This document shows positions 1 through 10,398 of a DNA stretch of 22,018 bases, in pieces. The DNA lies in NCBI GenBank assembly GCA_000969725.1, contig JXSR01S068380.1; one strand, written 5' to 3'. The notes below the pieces were generated by a model. It had not been told where the DNA came from, made no database searches, and saw only the letters and a program-made list of their open reading frames with translations. Position numbers and translations under genes: made by a program. Source of the DNA: Ophiothrix spiculata. Its lineage: Eukaryota > Echinodermata > Ophiuroidea > Amphilepidida > Ophiotrichidae. Positions within the stretch are counted from its first letter, which is position 1. Each line of letters begins with the position of its first letter.

Positions 1-360
1 TAACCCTGAATTGAGAGGTGCTCCGTTTTCTAGCCTAAGTCCAACTACGTCACAGTAGAAAAAAAGCATGTTTTGACCGGGATTCGAACCCATGACCTCT
101 GACTTCCCAAGCGAGGCACACCACTAGCAAGCAGGCCACCACGGGGCTGCTGCCCGGGCAGCGATTTCGTCCCCATATGCAACCCGAATATTTGGACTTA
201 AGCGCATTTTGGTGATTTTTGACAGTACGCTTTAGTGAGTTCTAGTTGGGTTAGGGTTAATACATACATTCAAATTGTTATTAATATTTCAGTGTTTAAA
301 ATGTTAGACAGATATCAATTCAGCTTGGTAATATCTATCTTTTTTCATTTCTTTCCAAAG
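1..360. other. Intron sequence upstream of the first visible exon
   Basis: No exon is supported here. The stretch contains a minus-strand tRNA-like SINE head (about 71-148), followed by the palindrome CTGCCCGGGCAG. It opens with taaccct, and near 251-262 has gggttagggtta, its near inverted complement, so 1-262 may be one inserted unit. A similar taaccctaaccc plus SINE arrangement occurs at 13790-13935. Confidence 0.5.
71..148 (-). repeat. tRNA-derived SINE head, minus strand
   Basis: The reverse complement contains GTGGTGGCCTGCTTGCTAGTGG (A-box-like region) followed about 40 bases later by GGTTCGAATCCCGGTC, a near-perfect RNA polymerase III B box. The arms do not pair into a complete cloverleaf with acceptor stem and CCA-ready end, so this is a tRNA-derived repeat rather than a working tRNA gene. 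The body and tail of the SINE are not clear. Confidence 0.6.
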
Positions 361-419
361 TTAACTTCTGGTAGAGCACCTCCGCCCAAGAATAGGAGAT
401 CTCCAAGCAGGAAAAATAG
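361..419 (+). CDS. FAM13: FAM13 exon (Ser/Pro/basic linker)
   Basis: A 59-bp exon. The acceptor follows a pyrimidine-rich tract (tttctttccaaag) and the donor is AG/gtaagg at 420. It starts at phase 0 and reads LTSGRAPPPKNRRSPSRKN plus two bases of an Arg codon. The two leftover bases join exactly to the a that opens the next exon at 1289, giving R-L-K-R-E. Low complexity and basic, as expected for the disordered linker of FAM13 proteins. Short, so its own homology is weak; support comes mainly from splice sites and phase. The upstream exon is not visible in 1-360. Confidence 0.7.
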
Positions 420-1288
420 GTAAGGGCACTTTCCTGAAACAATTTACAAAGTTATGGGAATTGGCCATGGATGGTGTAAATAGTATACAAATATATACTG
501 ACTTGAAGATCTCTCGTTAAAACTATGGACCTGAAGTGACTAAAATTTAGCTATTTTATTGAGGGGCGTAGCCCCGTAGTAAAAAAGTTAAATTTCAGTC
601 ACTGAAGGACCATAGTTTTAGTCCAGAGATCTGAAAAATGTTAGTAGGTATTTTTTTTATATACTGTATTAATAAATTTTAAATTAATGTAATTTTACTT
701 GCCCAAAGGCCTAATTTGATTAATCTTATTTAAAAAATACACTAACAAAATGCTATAACCATGAATGCAAGCAATAGGTTAATGCTTGTATTGGCTTGCA
801 TGTCTAAGTTTGTTGCGCGCATAAATCAGTACGTGAAAGTGGCGCGACTATATATTGCGCAGAAAACCCGTTAATAGTCTTTCAAAACCTGTAAATAGTA
901 TGTTCAAAAGAACTCTTTATGGGTTTTTCTCAAGATGGTTGAAACTATTTGAAATAATGTCATAGGGTTTCAACACGCTTAAATTTATCAATACAGTATA
1001 TAATTTTAATTAGGATCTGCCTTTCTTTTCTTATACACATGTTGCGACGTGGTGTGTGTCATGATTAAAAATAAAAACAAAAGTGCAAGCAGTGCTGATA
1101 ATAAGGCATGACTATACAATGTGATTTACAACACTTACAAAACAATTGTAAATTGCAAAAACCTTTTATAGATCTTCACAACTTTGCTAACATTCAGTAA
1201 GTTTACCTCTTTAAATTTTTGTTACTAAAGCTCAAACTGATTTTTAAATTACATTTTTCCTTTCACCTATCCTGTCTTTACCCAACAG
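420..1288 (+). other. Intron
   Basis: Lies between the 361-419 and 1289-1686 exons. It carries a fold-back repeat at about 483-650. The rest (650-1288) is AT-rich sequence in which no exon, RNA gene or repeat is recognised. Confidence 0.7.
483..650. mobile_element. Fold-back (inverted-repeat) element with a GGGGC-GTA-GCCCC centre
   Basis: Arms at about 507-550 and 589-632 are inverted complements (agatctctcg...actatgg against ccatagtttta...agagatct) with scattered mismatches. At the centre is the short hairpin ggggcgtagcccc (563-575). A related but more decayed copy lies at 16567-16690, sharing gtatac-a-atatatactgac, the agatct and aactatg blocks, and tcactgaagga, so this is a dispersed family. 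No coding capacity; a MITE-like element is inferred. Confidence 0.65.
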
Positions 1289-1686
1289 ATTAAAGAGAGA
1301 ATCTGATTCTCCAGAATTAATACTCGATGTAGAACCAATTCAAACCAGCCAAGAAATGGCTATGGAACAATCTCCCCCTCCACCACCCGATGTACTACCA
1401 TCCGATTCACAAATTACCAAAGACCTTGATCAACCTCAACCAAAACCAAGAAAGAAAAAGTCAAAGTCACGCAATTCCGGCGGAAGAACAGATAGCATCG
1501 ATTCAATGGATAGTGTTTTCTCACTGGAGGAAGAGTACTCCACACCCCCTTCAAAATCACCGAGGCGGAGATCGAGTGAGGAAAGGCAAAGACGCAACGG
1601 AGAACAAAATGGTGCTAACGACAATCATAAGCGACATGTACCGCCGCTGAATTTGTCCAACTTGCATGAACACGGTGATGGAACAG
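1289..1686 (+). CDS. FAM13: FAM13 exon (large Pro/Ser-rich exon ending in the VPPLNLSNLHEHGDG block)
   Basis: The largest exon in the window, 398 bp, between acceptor cccaacag and donor ACAG/gtaatg. It begins RLKRESDSPELILDVEPIQT, passes a PPPPP run and a long basic stretch (KPRKKKSKSR), then DSIDSMDSVFSLEEEYSTPP, a further Arg/Ser-rich segment and KRHVPPLNLSNLHEHGDGT. The PPL-L-LS-LH-DG block preceding E-P-I/V-P is a FAM13 landmark. The frame continues past the donor to a stop at 1743, but the splice at 1686 (phase 1) joins cleanly to 2439. The basic and Ser-rich segments look disordered and contain RRRSS-type sites that could be phosphorylated (inference). Confidence 0.85.
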
Positions 1687-2438
1687 GTAATGGATGCATT
1701 CTTAATTTGCTTCAGTGTGAGGTTTTCTTTGATAAAACTTATTGAAATCCATAGATGCATTAATGAGACTGACTTTTTCAATTGTTTAAGGCCTTTAAAG
1801 GTTAGATGTGGTTAGCTATGTATGTCCTTAGGTTTCCAAAATGTCAGGAAGTAAGTAAGTATCATTTTGCTATATATTTACCTATAAGTTTGTTTTGTAC
1901 ATTTTATTGCATTACAATGCAAATGCAATTATTCACAATTTCAATTTGGTTCACAAATATTTTTATACTATAACATATTGCATGCCCTTTTATAATAGCA
2001 GACAATCAGACTCTACTAGTTAGATACCAGTCAAATTGTCTCAATTTTAGATTTTTTGAAAAAAATTATAAATTATTTATCAAAAATTTTAGGCAAATAC
2101 TACAAATTTATAAAGTGAAATGTGTGCAAATGTTTATCCATTCCTTCATGGGGGAGGGGGGGCTAAGACTTAAAAAAAATCCAAGCCTTGACCAGAATTG
2201 GAACCTGGGACCTCTTATTTATTTAGGCAATTGGGCAATAGTATCCCTGAACGTATTGTATTCCGAGTTTTACATTTGATTATATTGGAAAACACATACA
2301 ATTTTTATTCTCTGATAAGAGACGATGTATAATTTTGTCTCATTGTCACCAACTAATTCCAGCTTTACAAGTTTAAGTGCACTTATATAGAACCAGGACC
2401 TGATTATAAATGCTGCATTATTCTGTCTTGTTTTTCAG
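1687..2438 (+). other. Intron containing a decayed exon copy
   Basis: AT-rich. Contains a short G-run (2152-2161), a weak minus-strand tRNA-like remnant (about 2180-2215, ttgaccagaattggaacctgg) and the partial copy of the following exon at 2351-2404. Confidence 0.6.
2351..2404 (+). pseudogene. Decayed partial duplicate of the EPIPAW exon
   Basis: Aligns with 2440-2488 of the true exon: aattccagctt, then caagttt-aagtgcactta against caaggtcaaacgcactta, then an exact gaaccaggacctgat. The copy has a three-base insertion (tat) and, in the homologous frame, an early taa stop, and it lacks the exon's 3' half and donor. It looks like a tandem duplication of the exon's 5' half that has since decayed inside the intron. 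Confidence 0.7.
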
Positions 2439-2538
2439 AGCCAATTCCAGCTTGGCAAGGTCAAACGCACTTAGAACCAGGACCTGATGAGGCCGTACTC
2501 TCACCTAGATCTAGCCATAAGATACAAGCTGCCGTCAA
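2439..2538 (+). CDS. FAM13: FAM13 exon (EPIPAW block)
   Basis: A 100-bp exon with a strong acceptor (cttgtttttcag) and donor AA/gtaagt. With the phase-1 base from 1686 it reads EPIPAWQGQTHLEPG, then a PDEAVLSPRSSHKIQAAV segment, ending with two bases of the next codon. The E-P-I/V-P-A pattern directly after the H-DG block matches FAM13. A decayed partial copy of the first half of this exon lies about 90 bp upstream in the preceding intron (2351-2404). Confidence 0.82.
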
Positions 2539-3432
2539 GTAAGTCAACAATACAATGCTATGCAAATCACAATAGACAATTGTTATTTATTGTCAATGTC
2601 CAGGTACCATGTTGGGGAATTAACCTCAGAACATGTGGAATTTGAAACAATGAGATTTTCTAAAAGAATTTGGAGTGTGTGGTGTGAATTAATTAACACT
2701 CCTAATATTTTTTCAGGTTCAATTTGGCAAAGACTTTAAGAGAAAATATCAATGCTTCAATTCACAGCACATTCAAGTTACCCCTTCTCCAAATCCACTC
2801 ATTTATGTGATGTGAAACAATTTAAGCATGTCAGAGTGATGTTCCAATAAAGCAAGATAGCATGCAATTTTGTAGTGATAGGCCAAGAATTTTCAGTGTT
2901 GTTTCAGATATGTAGTTGTTATTCTTAATTCTATGATTGCAGTTAAGTATCTTAAACAAATATAATTGTATGAAGATTGCCCTGTTTTGTCTTATTTTAT
3001 GATATCACATAGACACATATAACACATAAACTCACAACTCTATTCATTTGGCACCTAAGAGTAAAATTCTAATCACCTTAGTCACCTTAGAACAAAACAT
3101 TAACGTTTATATACATCTTTCAATCTAAGTGTCAAATTGAAATCAGCATTCTTCAATACTAGGAAGGTAACAGACTCCTTCTATAGGATTTATGGTAATG
3201 CCTGTCAGCTATATATTACAAGTGAGGGGTCTTGTTGGATGATAATGCAGAAATAAATTAAATTGAAAATATTATGTTACCCATGTTTTATCACTCTAAT
3301 TAACTTGAAATCTTCATTCTTGATTGTAGAAAATTTAACATTTACTTTGTGAAATTGAATTTGTTATGTCTACAAAAGTCAGTTTTGTTTCATGGAAAAT
3401 GATTTGTACAATGTGATCTATATTTTTTTCAG
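2539..3432 (+). other. Intron with a possible alternative terminal exon
   Basis: Lies between the EPIPAW and APLSPR exons. Apart from the candidate terminal exon at 2717-2870, nothing is recognised; 2870-3432 is AT-rich, featureless sequence. Confidence 0.6.
2717..2870 (+). CDS. Candidate alternative 3'-terminal exon with poly(A) signal
   Basis: A good acceptor (cctaatattttttcag) precedes an in-phase extension of exon 2439-2538: the shared AA plus g gives Lys, then FNLAKTLRENINASIHSTFK and a further LPLLQIHSFM before a tga stop at 2808-2810. A perfect AATAAA follows at 2846-2851. Using it would end the protein before the IPPSPP block and coiled coils. The peptide matches nothing I recognise, and open frames of 30 codons arise by chance, so this is tentative. 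Confidence 0.25.
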
Positions 3433-3513
3433 TGCATTTCAGTACGATGAGACCATGTGGTACGAGGCTCCGTTATCGCCGCGTGCTAAAGATATATCGT
3501 ACAGCTTTAGCAG
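3433..3513 (+). CDS. FAM13: FAM13 exon (APLSPR block)
   Basis: An 81-bp exon. The acceptor is tatttttttcag and the donor AGCAG/gtgatc. In the phase left by 2538 it reads N-AFQYDETMWYEAPLSPRAK and then DISYSFS, ending at phase 2. The LSPR segment shortly before the S-EDT-IPPSPP block corresponds in position to the MLSPRFY segment of human FAM13A. A second AG ten bases into the exon (3441-3442) would break the frame, so the first AG is preferred. It is followed by the largest intron in the window, about 9.6 kb. Confidence 0.8.
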
Positions 3514-3689
3514 GTGATCGATCAGTTCATATTCCTTCTAATCAGCTATTTATACTCTTATAGATTTTGTTTTTCTCTGATTTTGAATGTGGTTTCAATG
3601 TGGATTCTATTCCTCTTTCATAATTGCATTGCGAGAATTATATCTTTTGCTACTTTTAAAGGGATGGTCTTCTACTTCTATGCAAGATC

Positions 3690-3728
3690 CCAAGTGGTTC
3701 CCTAAAGTATCCCAAGTGGTTCCCTAAA
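3690..3728 (+). repeat. Short tandem duplication of about 21 bp
   Basis: The block tcccaagtggttccctaaa occurs twice in direct succession (3689-3707 and 3710-3728) with two bases between. A simple local duplication. Confidence 0.85.
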
Positions 3729-4100
3729 TTTTACCAAAGGTACGCTGGAAATAACTAACATAGCTTAAATTTGAGATGGTGAATTTCCAATTGACTTTTA
3801 TATAATTATAACCCTGGAAGCATATTATGCGTCAATGTTCATTAGTGTACAACAGTAATTAAACAGTGCAAAGAAATATGTTGATTTTACAAAAGGGGAT
3901 ATGTGGGTATCTAGTAGAGGTTTTGGTTCCTGGAATTGGGTGTGTGCGGGTGGGTTAATTTGAAGGTACCACCTACAAGGGTAGGGACGATTTGGCATCT
4001 TGAACTAGATTAGCATAGCCCTTGTCATAAACCTGTCTGCTCATATATGTAGAACAGACAGTTTGCTGTCAAAATAAAGATTGGCAGATTTAATGGATTT

Positions 4101-4502
4101 AGGCCATTTAAAAAAAAAATAATTTGTCTCAAAGCTCTTCTCTCTTGAAAAACTAATGCGAAATGCGGTTTTATTTATTTATTTTTTTTTCTTTTAGATT
4201 TTTTTTTTGTGTGTGTCATGAGTGCTATTCTAAATAGAAAAGAGTTCCATACAGTAATCCCTCATATATTCACATGTCAGATACAAAATTAATGTTAAGA
4301 TTGGCCTTTTTAAAAATAAAAAACAGAATAAAGAACCAATTTAATTAGAAATTTTATGTTGCTAGTAAATATAAAAGGAGTTCATATGGAATTTTGGCCA
4401 ATTATGAAGAATATTTTTGTTTGACTTTTTGAAAAACTAACGCGCACACTAAAACTAACGCGCGCAGGAGCTTTGAGACAAACAATTAATTTTATTTAGC
4501 CT
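4101..4502. mobile_element. Inverted-repeat element (MITE-like), about 0.4 kb
   Basis: Arms aatttgtctcaaagctc (4121-4137) and gagctttgagacaaacaatt (4468-4487) are near-perfect inverted complements. Similarity extends outward to aggcc (4101) and agcct (4498-4502), and inward to a gaaaaactaa(t/c)gcg motif on both sides. The right arm has two copies of actaacgcgc. No coding capacity and no clear target duplication. Confidence 0.6.
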
Positions 4503-5352
4503 TATCAGTCACAACACTAAAAAAGAAATTACCAAGACATCTAAACTAACTCATGAGTGACAAATCAATATAAAATCAGGACTAACTCATACTTGTAGAA
4601 ACCCTAATAGGTGTGCATAGTCTCTTCTTCACAAATCATGGGTTGGCTTTGTAGCTGGATAGATGCCTCAGAATCCTTGCATGATCTCAGCATTTGGGCA
4701 CCTATGTTATGGATCTCAGCACTCAGGGATGGGGAGGGGGGAGGTTTGGGATTACTAATATGAAATCATGATTTAAATCCTATATAGGTGTGTTTCGGAT
4801 TCTTATTGCAAGTATGCGCATGTTCCAAGTGTATTTACATTGACACCATGACTGAAATCAGCTTGAAACAAAATGTAGACATCTGTTCCTAGTCCTACAG
4901 CTGCATTTCTAGAGATCACAGTTCAGGGTATTGTGACATTTCATGAATTGATTCACAGCTATGTGAACTTTGGAAAACATAGGATGATATGGTGGCCAGG
5001 CTCAGGTGATCTGAACCGCCAGCATCCTAACATTTAAAAGGAAACAAGTTTTTGGTTGTCTCCATGACAATCAGGCATTTTTTGAAATGTTTTTCAAAGA
5101 TAGTCTGCATTTTTACCAGAGTTTAGTTGTCCAAGCCAAAAAGTATTTTGGTAATTGGAATATGGTTCAGTGCCACCATTATATGAACTGTGCTCAATTA
5201 ATATTTGCTTGGGAATGAGCAACTAACATGTCATCATCTCCAACTATGTACATAGAATTGTGAGTTTGGTCTACTTGGGACATGTGGTAAATGATACATT
5301 TTCTTAATGAGTCCACTTACCTCAAGTTCCAAGTAACTCCAGACCACTCTAA

Positions 5353-5560
5353 TTAGAAGAAGATATCAAGATCCTCCCATCATGCCTTGCTTCCAATGGG
5401 ATTTCTTTGTACCGGTTGTAATGACTGGTCTATGTGATGAATTAGCAGACCTCTTACATTATCAGATATGTTTAATCACTAACACCATTCATGATAAGCA
5501 GAGCAAAATATCCAATTTGATGCAAGGCATGATGGGAAGGTTCTGATATCTTCTTTTTTA
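5353..5560. mobile_element. MITE-like element with about 45-bp TIRs, flanked by actctaa
   Basis: The left arm agaagatatcaagatcctcccatcatgcc-ttgc (5358-5400) matches the inverted right arm (5512-5560, gcaaggcatgatgggaagg...gatatcttct). The heptamer actctaa lies at both outer edges (5346-5352 and 5561-5567), a possible target-site duplication. No coding capacity. Confidence 0.65.
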
Positions 5561-5567
5561 ACTCTAA

Positions 5568-5846
5568 GGGCGAAATCATACTCGGCCTCCAAACAATTTT
5601 TTTCCTACCAAACATTTGGTTGTGACGTCACCAAATATTTGCCATCGAACTTAAAGTATGAACGGGTAGCAAACATTTGGTCCAATGTATATGGCAATTC
5701 AATAGCATGTGCAATCTAGCGCGAAATTTTATTTGGTTTCAACTAGTTGTTGACGTTATTTTGTTTGGAGTGACTCTTCATTTTGACGTCACGACCAAAT
5801 GTTTGGTAGCGAAAATCTTGTTTGGAGGCTGAGTATGTTTTTGGCT
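5568..5846. mobile_element. MITE of about 279 bp with long TIRs and TAA target duplication (PIF/Harbinger-like)
   Basis: The left end gggcgaaatcatactcggcc continues into tccaaacaa and accaaacatttggt-gtgacgtca. The inverted right end (5775-5846) repeats the same blocks with few mismatches. TAA flanks both ends (5565-5567 and 5847-5849). A 3-bp TAA/TTA duplication is typical of PIF/Harbinger elements, but superfamily assignment from TSD alone is inference. It abuts the preceding element, so the two inserted side by side or one inside the flank of the other. Confidence 0.7.
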
Positions 5847-7373
5847 TAATATATCATATTTATTATTTCTTTCTACATTGCATGTGTATTATAGGTGGGT
5901 ATTTAATCCAATGGGAGCCATCAGGTGGTTGTTTATGTCTATACAGACTTATACTTATCAATCCATGTTCTTTTCTCAAGATTTCCATACCTACTGAAGG
6001 AGTAGTTTGTCATAATAATCTGCTAGCACAGTATGCATCATGATATCAATAAGAACAATCCTGCACTAGTCCCTTCTGACTACTCTATCAATGACCAAAT
6101 TCATATTTGCTAGAAATGTGCCCACAAGATGCGACAAAGGTTATTCTTACTTGTTAATGCATGTGTGAGTTGAGACTTTTAAAGTTCAGATTTTTTCATT
6201 TGAATTTTCATAATTTTTTCTGCACTCTTACTGTACAAAGTATATAATTCAGACTTATTTCAGATTTTGATGATGTGCAGCTATATCCCTTCTTTGTAGA
6301 CAACAGGGTTCACTTTGCCAAAACAACAAGAGCTGTACATCTTTAATAAAAGATTTGAACCCTGTCCTAATAGTAGAATATGATTGGTGAACCTGTAAAA
6401 TCTTTAAAAATGATTTTTATACAAATGTCTTTCGTATAAGAGCCAGCATGAGAAATGTTTCAGTCACTGAGAATGTTCAATCTATCTATCAGTTATAGAA
6501 TGCCATTGACATCGGAGACCATTTTGTATCTCATATATAATTCATAATTGAAATCAAATGGTGAAAAACAGGCTTGACTCTCTTTGCACTTATGAAGTTG
6601 GAGATTGTAAATGGAAGGGTGTGCAATCAACATGCAGCAAGGACATTTATGAAAATAGGCTATTAATTCAAAGGATTGGTACTTTAAATAGAACTGTTTC
6701 ATTCTTGATTTGTATCATGCATTTCTGATATCAGTTAACTGACTTGTCTTTATCAGTCCAACATGACCCTGATTTGGGGTTTTAAAAGTTGCGTACTTTG
6801 TTATTATTACTGTTATTAGTAAACATTTGGAAAGTACACATGACCTGGACATAGAATATGTGTGTGTGCAGAAAATGGTTAATAGCTGACAAATTTGTAG
6901 TCCACTGTCAGGCTAATACCCATGACAAACTAGCAAGATACAGTTATACGCTAACAAAGCTGCATTCCTTTAAATTATTTTTTGATATTGCTGGCATCTG
7001 GTTAGTGTCTTAAAAGTGCATACAAAATCAACCCACAGGTTAGCTGCATCTTGGTAGCATGTCATTGACCTCAGATTATATAAGAGTCAATTAGCAGATG
7101 TTATCAAGATGGAAATATTACTCATAGAACTGGATTTTAATTTTAAGTTCCTTTTGGTTAGAATTCAGTACAATGCTTACAAACCTTTGACGAATCATAT
7201 AGGCCTATATCGTATATTTCTTGCATGCATCAAATGGAGTCTTAAACTTACCACCATGCGTCAACTTTCAATTCTTTGGGTTGCAAAAAAACAGTGCACA
7301 CTGAATCTTTGATGTATTTTTACTTGTTCAAAATGAATCTTCAACCTTATCCTTAAATAAGTTCATCTGGTTT

Positions 7374-7917
7374 GTTGAAGAATCAAGATAATAAGATTCC
7401 TTATTCAAAACCAGTAAATTGACTTGCGTTTAACAGTTTTGTATACTCGGTCAGTATACTTCATCAGAATTGCGATAATCCAGCTTCTGACTCCCAATGA
7501 CGGCCTATTGCGGCCCACTTTCTCAGTCATATCTATGATGCTTTTTTGACGTCATCATAGAGGTCATCATAGAGGGGAGCATGCTCAAGCGGTTAGAGCA
7601 TGGGACTCGTAATACAGAGGTTGTGGGTTCGAGTCCCGGTGTCAGCATTGCCAGTCGGACCATGTCTCCTTGTTTTCTTGGGTAAGAAACTTTACTCTAA
7701 TTGGTCCCCTGTGCGAATGCTCCTTCTTGGGGCGCTGCATACAAAATATATCTGGTGAGTCTCCTCGAAGGACGCCACCAACAGGCCGTTGTCGGGAGTC
7801 AGAAGCTGAATCATCGCATTTTTGATGAAGTATACTGACCCGAGTATACGAAACTGTCAAACGTAAGTCTATTTACTGGTTTTGAAGAAGGAATCTTATT
7901 ATCTTAATCTTCAACCT
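7374..7917. mobile_element. Long-TIR fold-back element of about 544 bp enclosing a tRNA-SINE
   Basis: The arms 7374-7507 and 7782-7917 are inverted complements over about 135 bp with modest mismatch, sharing gataataagattcctt, caaaaccagtaaat, gtatactcgg, cagtatacttcatca and cagcttctgactccc. The interior holds a 12-bp tandem duplication (gtcatcatagag, about 7551-7574) and a plus-strand tRNA-like unit at 7575-7650. No transposase is encoded. Outer target duplication not resolved; aatcttcaacct occurs both at 7337-7347 and at the right end, but the latter belongs to the TIR. Confidence 0.75.
7575..7735 (+). repeat. tRNA-derived SINE inside the fold-back element
   Basis: agcatgctcaagcggttag carries an A-box-like D arm (GCTC paired with GAGC), and ggttcgagtccc is a perfect B box 35 bases on. 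The anticodon loop position reads ctcgtaa, reminiscent of a CGT tRNA, but the anticodon stem and acceptor stem do not pair, so it is not a functional tRNA. After the head comes cttgggtaagaaactttact, similar to the cc-tTGGG(C/T)AAGA-ACTT body seen in many tRNA-derived SINEs. Confidence 0.7.
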
Positions 7918-8963
7918 ATTTTCATGGTCATGCAAGTAAGAGGTGGATCCTGGTGTTGGATGTTTAAGATGAAAAGTGATTATGAGTGAATGCTTGACTC
8001 CCATTTATTGTTGCATTAGTATAATACCACATTAAATAATCCCAGGCACTAGCTTTTAGAATCGTATGATGATATTGAGCATACCGCCATATTTATTAAG
8101 AACAAATCCTTCACATGTAATTTATGTTAAAGACGCAAACCATGGTTTTAATTTGCTTTTTTAGAAAGTACTTCGTCTTCCACGTACATACACAAGTCAT
8201 GTTATATTCCAGAACCATTTCCTAGTAAACCTGGATAGTAAAAACCAGAATCAAAACAAATAACGTCCATGACAATTGTTTGATTTTAAAGCACCATATA
8301 TCCTAAGATTTGAATAGATTACACATTATCTGGCTAACAAGTTTCCTTAATGACCTGAACATTCACAAGTATATGATTACAACATGCATCTGTGACAATT
8401 TGGTGCCCAAGAATTTCCTTTATTGGTCTGAATTTGCAATTGTTGGGGTGAACAAGGTAGCGTAACTGACAAGAAAAAGAAAGTGACCCATTTTGATTGA
8501 AATGAACTTCTAAATATTCTGATTGTATTAACTGCCTTCATTTTAGCTTAAACAATGAATTTTAAAATGTGATTGCTTATTAAGAATTTTTAATTAAAAT
8601 GTTTCAAATTTAATGAAAACCCAATAAGTTTGTTAAGCATTTCCTCATGCAGTGAGGTGATTTTTACTCCTCAAGCTGTCATGGTTGCTCAGATTTCCCA
8701 TAGGGTGCTTCTTTACCTCCTTGAAACAGGCTTACTGCTAAAAATTGCAAAGAAATCAGAACTTAACTTGTTTGTCTTCTGCTGTTTTGCTTTGATATGC
8801 AGTCGACATCAGAAAAAAGGCTATGTATACCTGGGATAAAAAGTAATCTTCACCCCAGGTCATACACAGGATATTGTGATCTTTTTTTTTTATTAGACGA
8901 CATTTAATTCAATTTAAAAAAAAGATTAAAGTTAGCCTCAACTGCAGTAGTTTAAAAAAGTGA

Positions 8964-9440
8964 GGGGGGGGGGGGTGCTCGCATATTAAATAGGTACTCA
9001 TGCTCGTCATAGCACCTCAAAATTGGACCCTAAATGGCTTAATTGTTGACAGCAAATTTCACCTCTAAATGACATAAGATGATATATATAAATCACACCC
9101 CAAATTGCATAGTGGCATAAGATTGTAATAATCTTTTTCTTACAAATTAGGTATTAGAAGTACAACATTTAAATGTTCTTATTTTCTTTTTATTTCAATG
9201 TTTTTATGCAAAATCTGTACAGCAGGATACTCAGATTAGCAACACTATGTGAAAAGTGATCCTTTCGGCAAATGTAGCTACAATTTACAACCCTAAATGG
9301 TAAAAATTATGCTGAAAAGTACCCCTTTTTTGCAGGCTTTTTTAAAAGCGTAGACGCCCTTGGTGAGTCAAAATCAGACCCTTTTACGCCATTTTAATGA
9401 TGAGCATGAGTACCAATTGCCATCCAGAGCGGTCCCCCGG
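8964..9440. mobile_element. Inverted-repeat element with poly-G end
   Basis: ggtactcatgctcgtcat (8992-9010) pairs with atgatgagcatgagtacc (9397-9414). Weaker similarity continues outward to the 12-G run (8964-8975) and the inverted cccccgg (9434-9440), and inward to accctaaatgg/ccctaaatggtaaaa. The copy after the N gap (from 10899) starts inside this element and retains only its right part, to about 11286. Confidence 0.55.
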
Positions 9441-9772
9441 GTTGATAGGAAGATGCAACAAAAGTAGCATACTATTTTTACTGCATTATGCATGCAGCCA
9501 ATGTTATTTAGTAATTTTGTTTTCAGTTATGTGATTTATTTCAGTTTTATTTTCTCTGCAAATATTTTCATCATAGCATAACCATAATAACTCTCCCATG
9601 ATACAACCAAGATACTGCTATCTTAGCTGCAGCCAAACTATATGTACATCATTTTTCAGTAATATCGAAACAGAATAATCTGACTCATTTCCTTTTGTCT
9701 CAGTTCATAAACTTCAGTGTTCAAGAAATTTCCCATAACCAGAGCTTTTTATCTTTAACATCTGCAAGTTTG

Positions 9773-9996
9773 TATACTTTGATCAACACCAAATAGGCAG
9801 GCCTCTTCACATCGTGAATTGATGCAGATAAGCGCGTGCGTAGCTGGACACAGAAAAACTGCAAGAGACGCAGTGTGCTTTGCACGTGCGACTCTCGCAT
9901 CAGTATCTACGGCACGTGTGTAACTGGGATTATATTTTACTTGCGGATGAAGAAAAGCCTCATAATTCCAGCCTATTTAGTGTTGATCAAAGTATA
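9773..9996. mobile_element. MITE of 224 bp (copy 1) with about 25-30 bp TIRs
   Basis: tatactttgatcaacac-aaatagg at the left pairs with cctatttagtgttgatcaaagtata at the right. The core is rich in cacgtg-type GC motifs (gcgcgtgcg, gcacgtgcg, gcacgtgtg). The same 224-bp element is at 11619-11842 in the second duplication copy. No coding capacity. Confidence 0.75.
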
Positions 9997-10398
9997 GACC
10001 GTAGCTGGGGAGGGAGGGAGTAAGAGAGGGAGGGAGGGAGGGAACTAGGGCAGCCAAAGCCCCTAAAAATTCTGGCTTAGATTTTAGTTTTATATGCACT
10101 TGTAAGCATGGTTTATGACAAAAAATTGAACCGAATAGGTTGTTTATTTCCAAAGAGGGCACATGTAGCATATCAATGACAATTTTTCACAGTGTAGGTC
10201 CCCACTAAAGCAACGTCTCTTGGCTTGGGACTGAAATCACAATAGAAAAAGCAGACCAAGCCAGCTTTGATTATAAAAATACTGAATTTGAAGATCTTTA
10301 ATGTGATCCAAATCTACTCGCATTGAGTTTTGATTTTTGTTTGTTAACTTGAGTGATTAAAAAAAAACTGTTTCAAAAAAATCACAACTAGAATTTAA

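Noticed and set aside
1436..1624. ORFs in other frames or on the minus strand over the 1289-1686 exon
   Set aside because: Shadows of the Pro/Ser/Arg-rich coding exon.
7575..7650. A functional tRNA gene
   Set aside because: The D arm and B box are good, but the anticodon and acceptor stems do not pair, and a SINE-like body follows.
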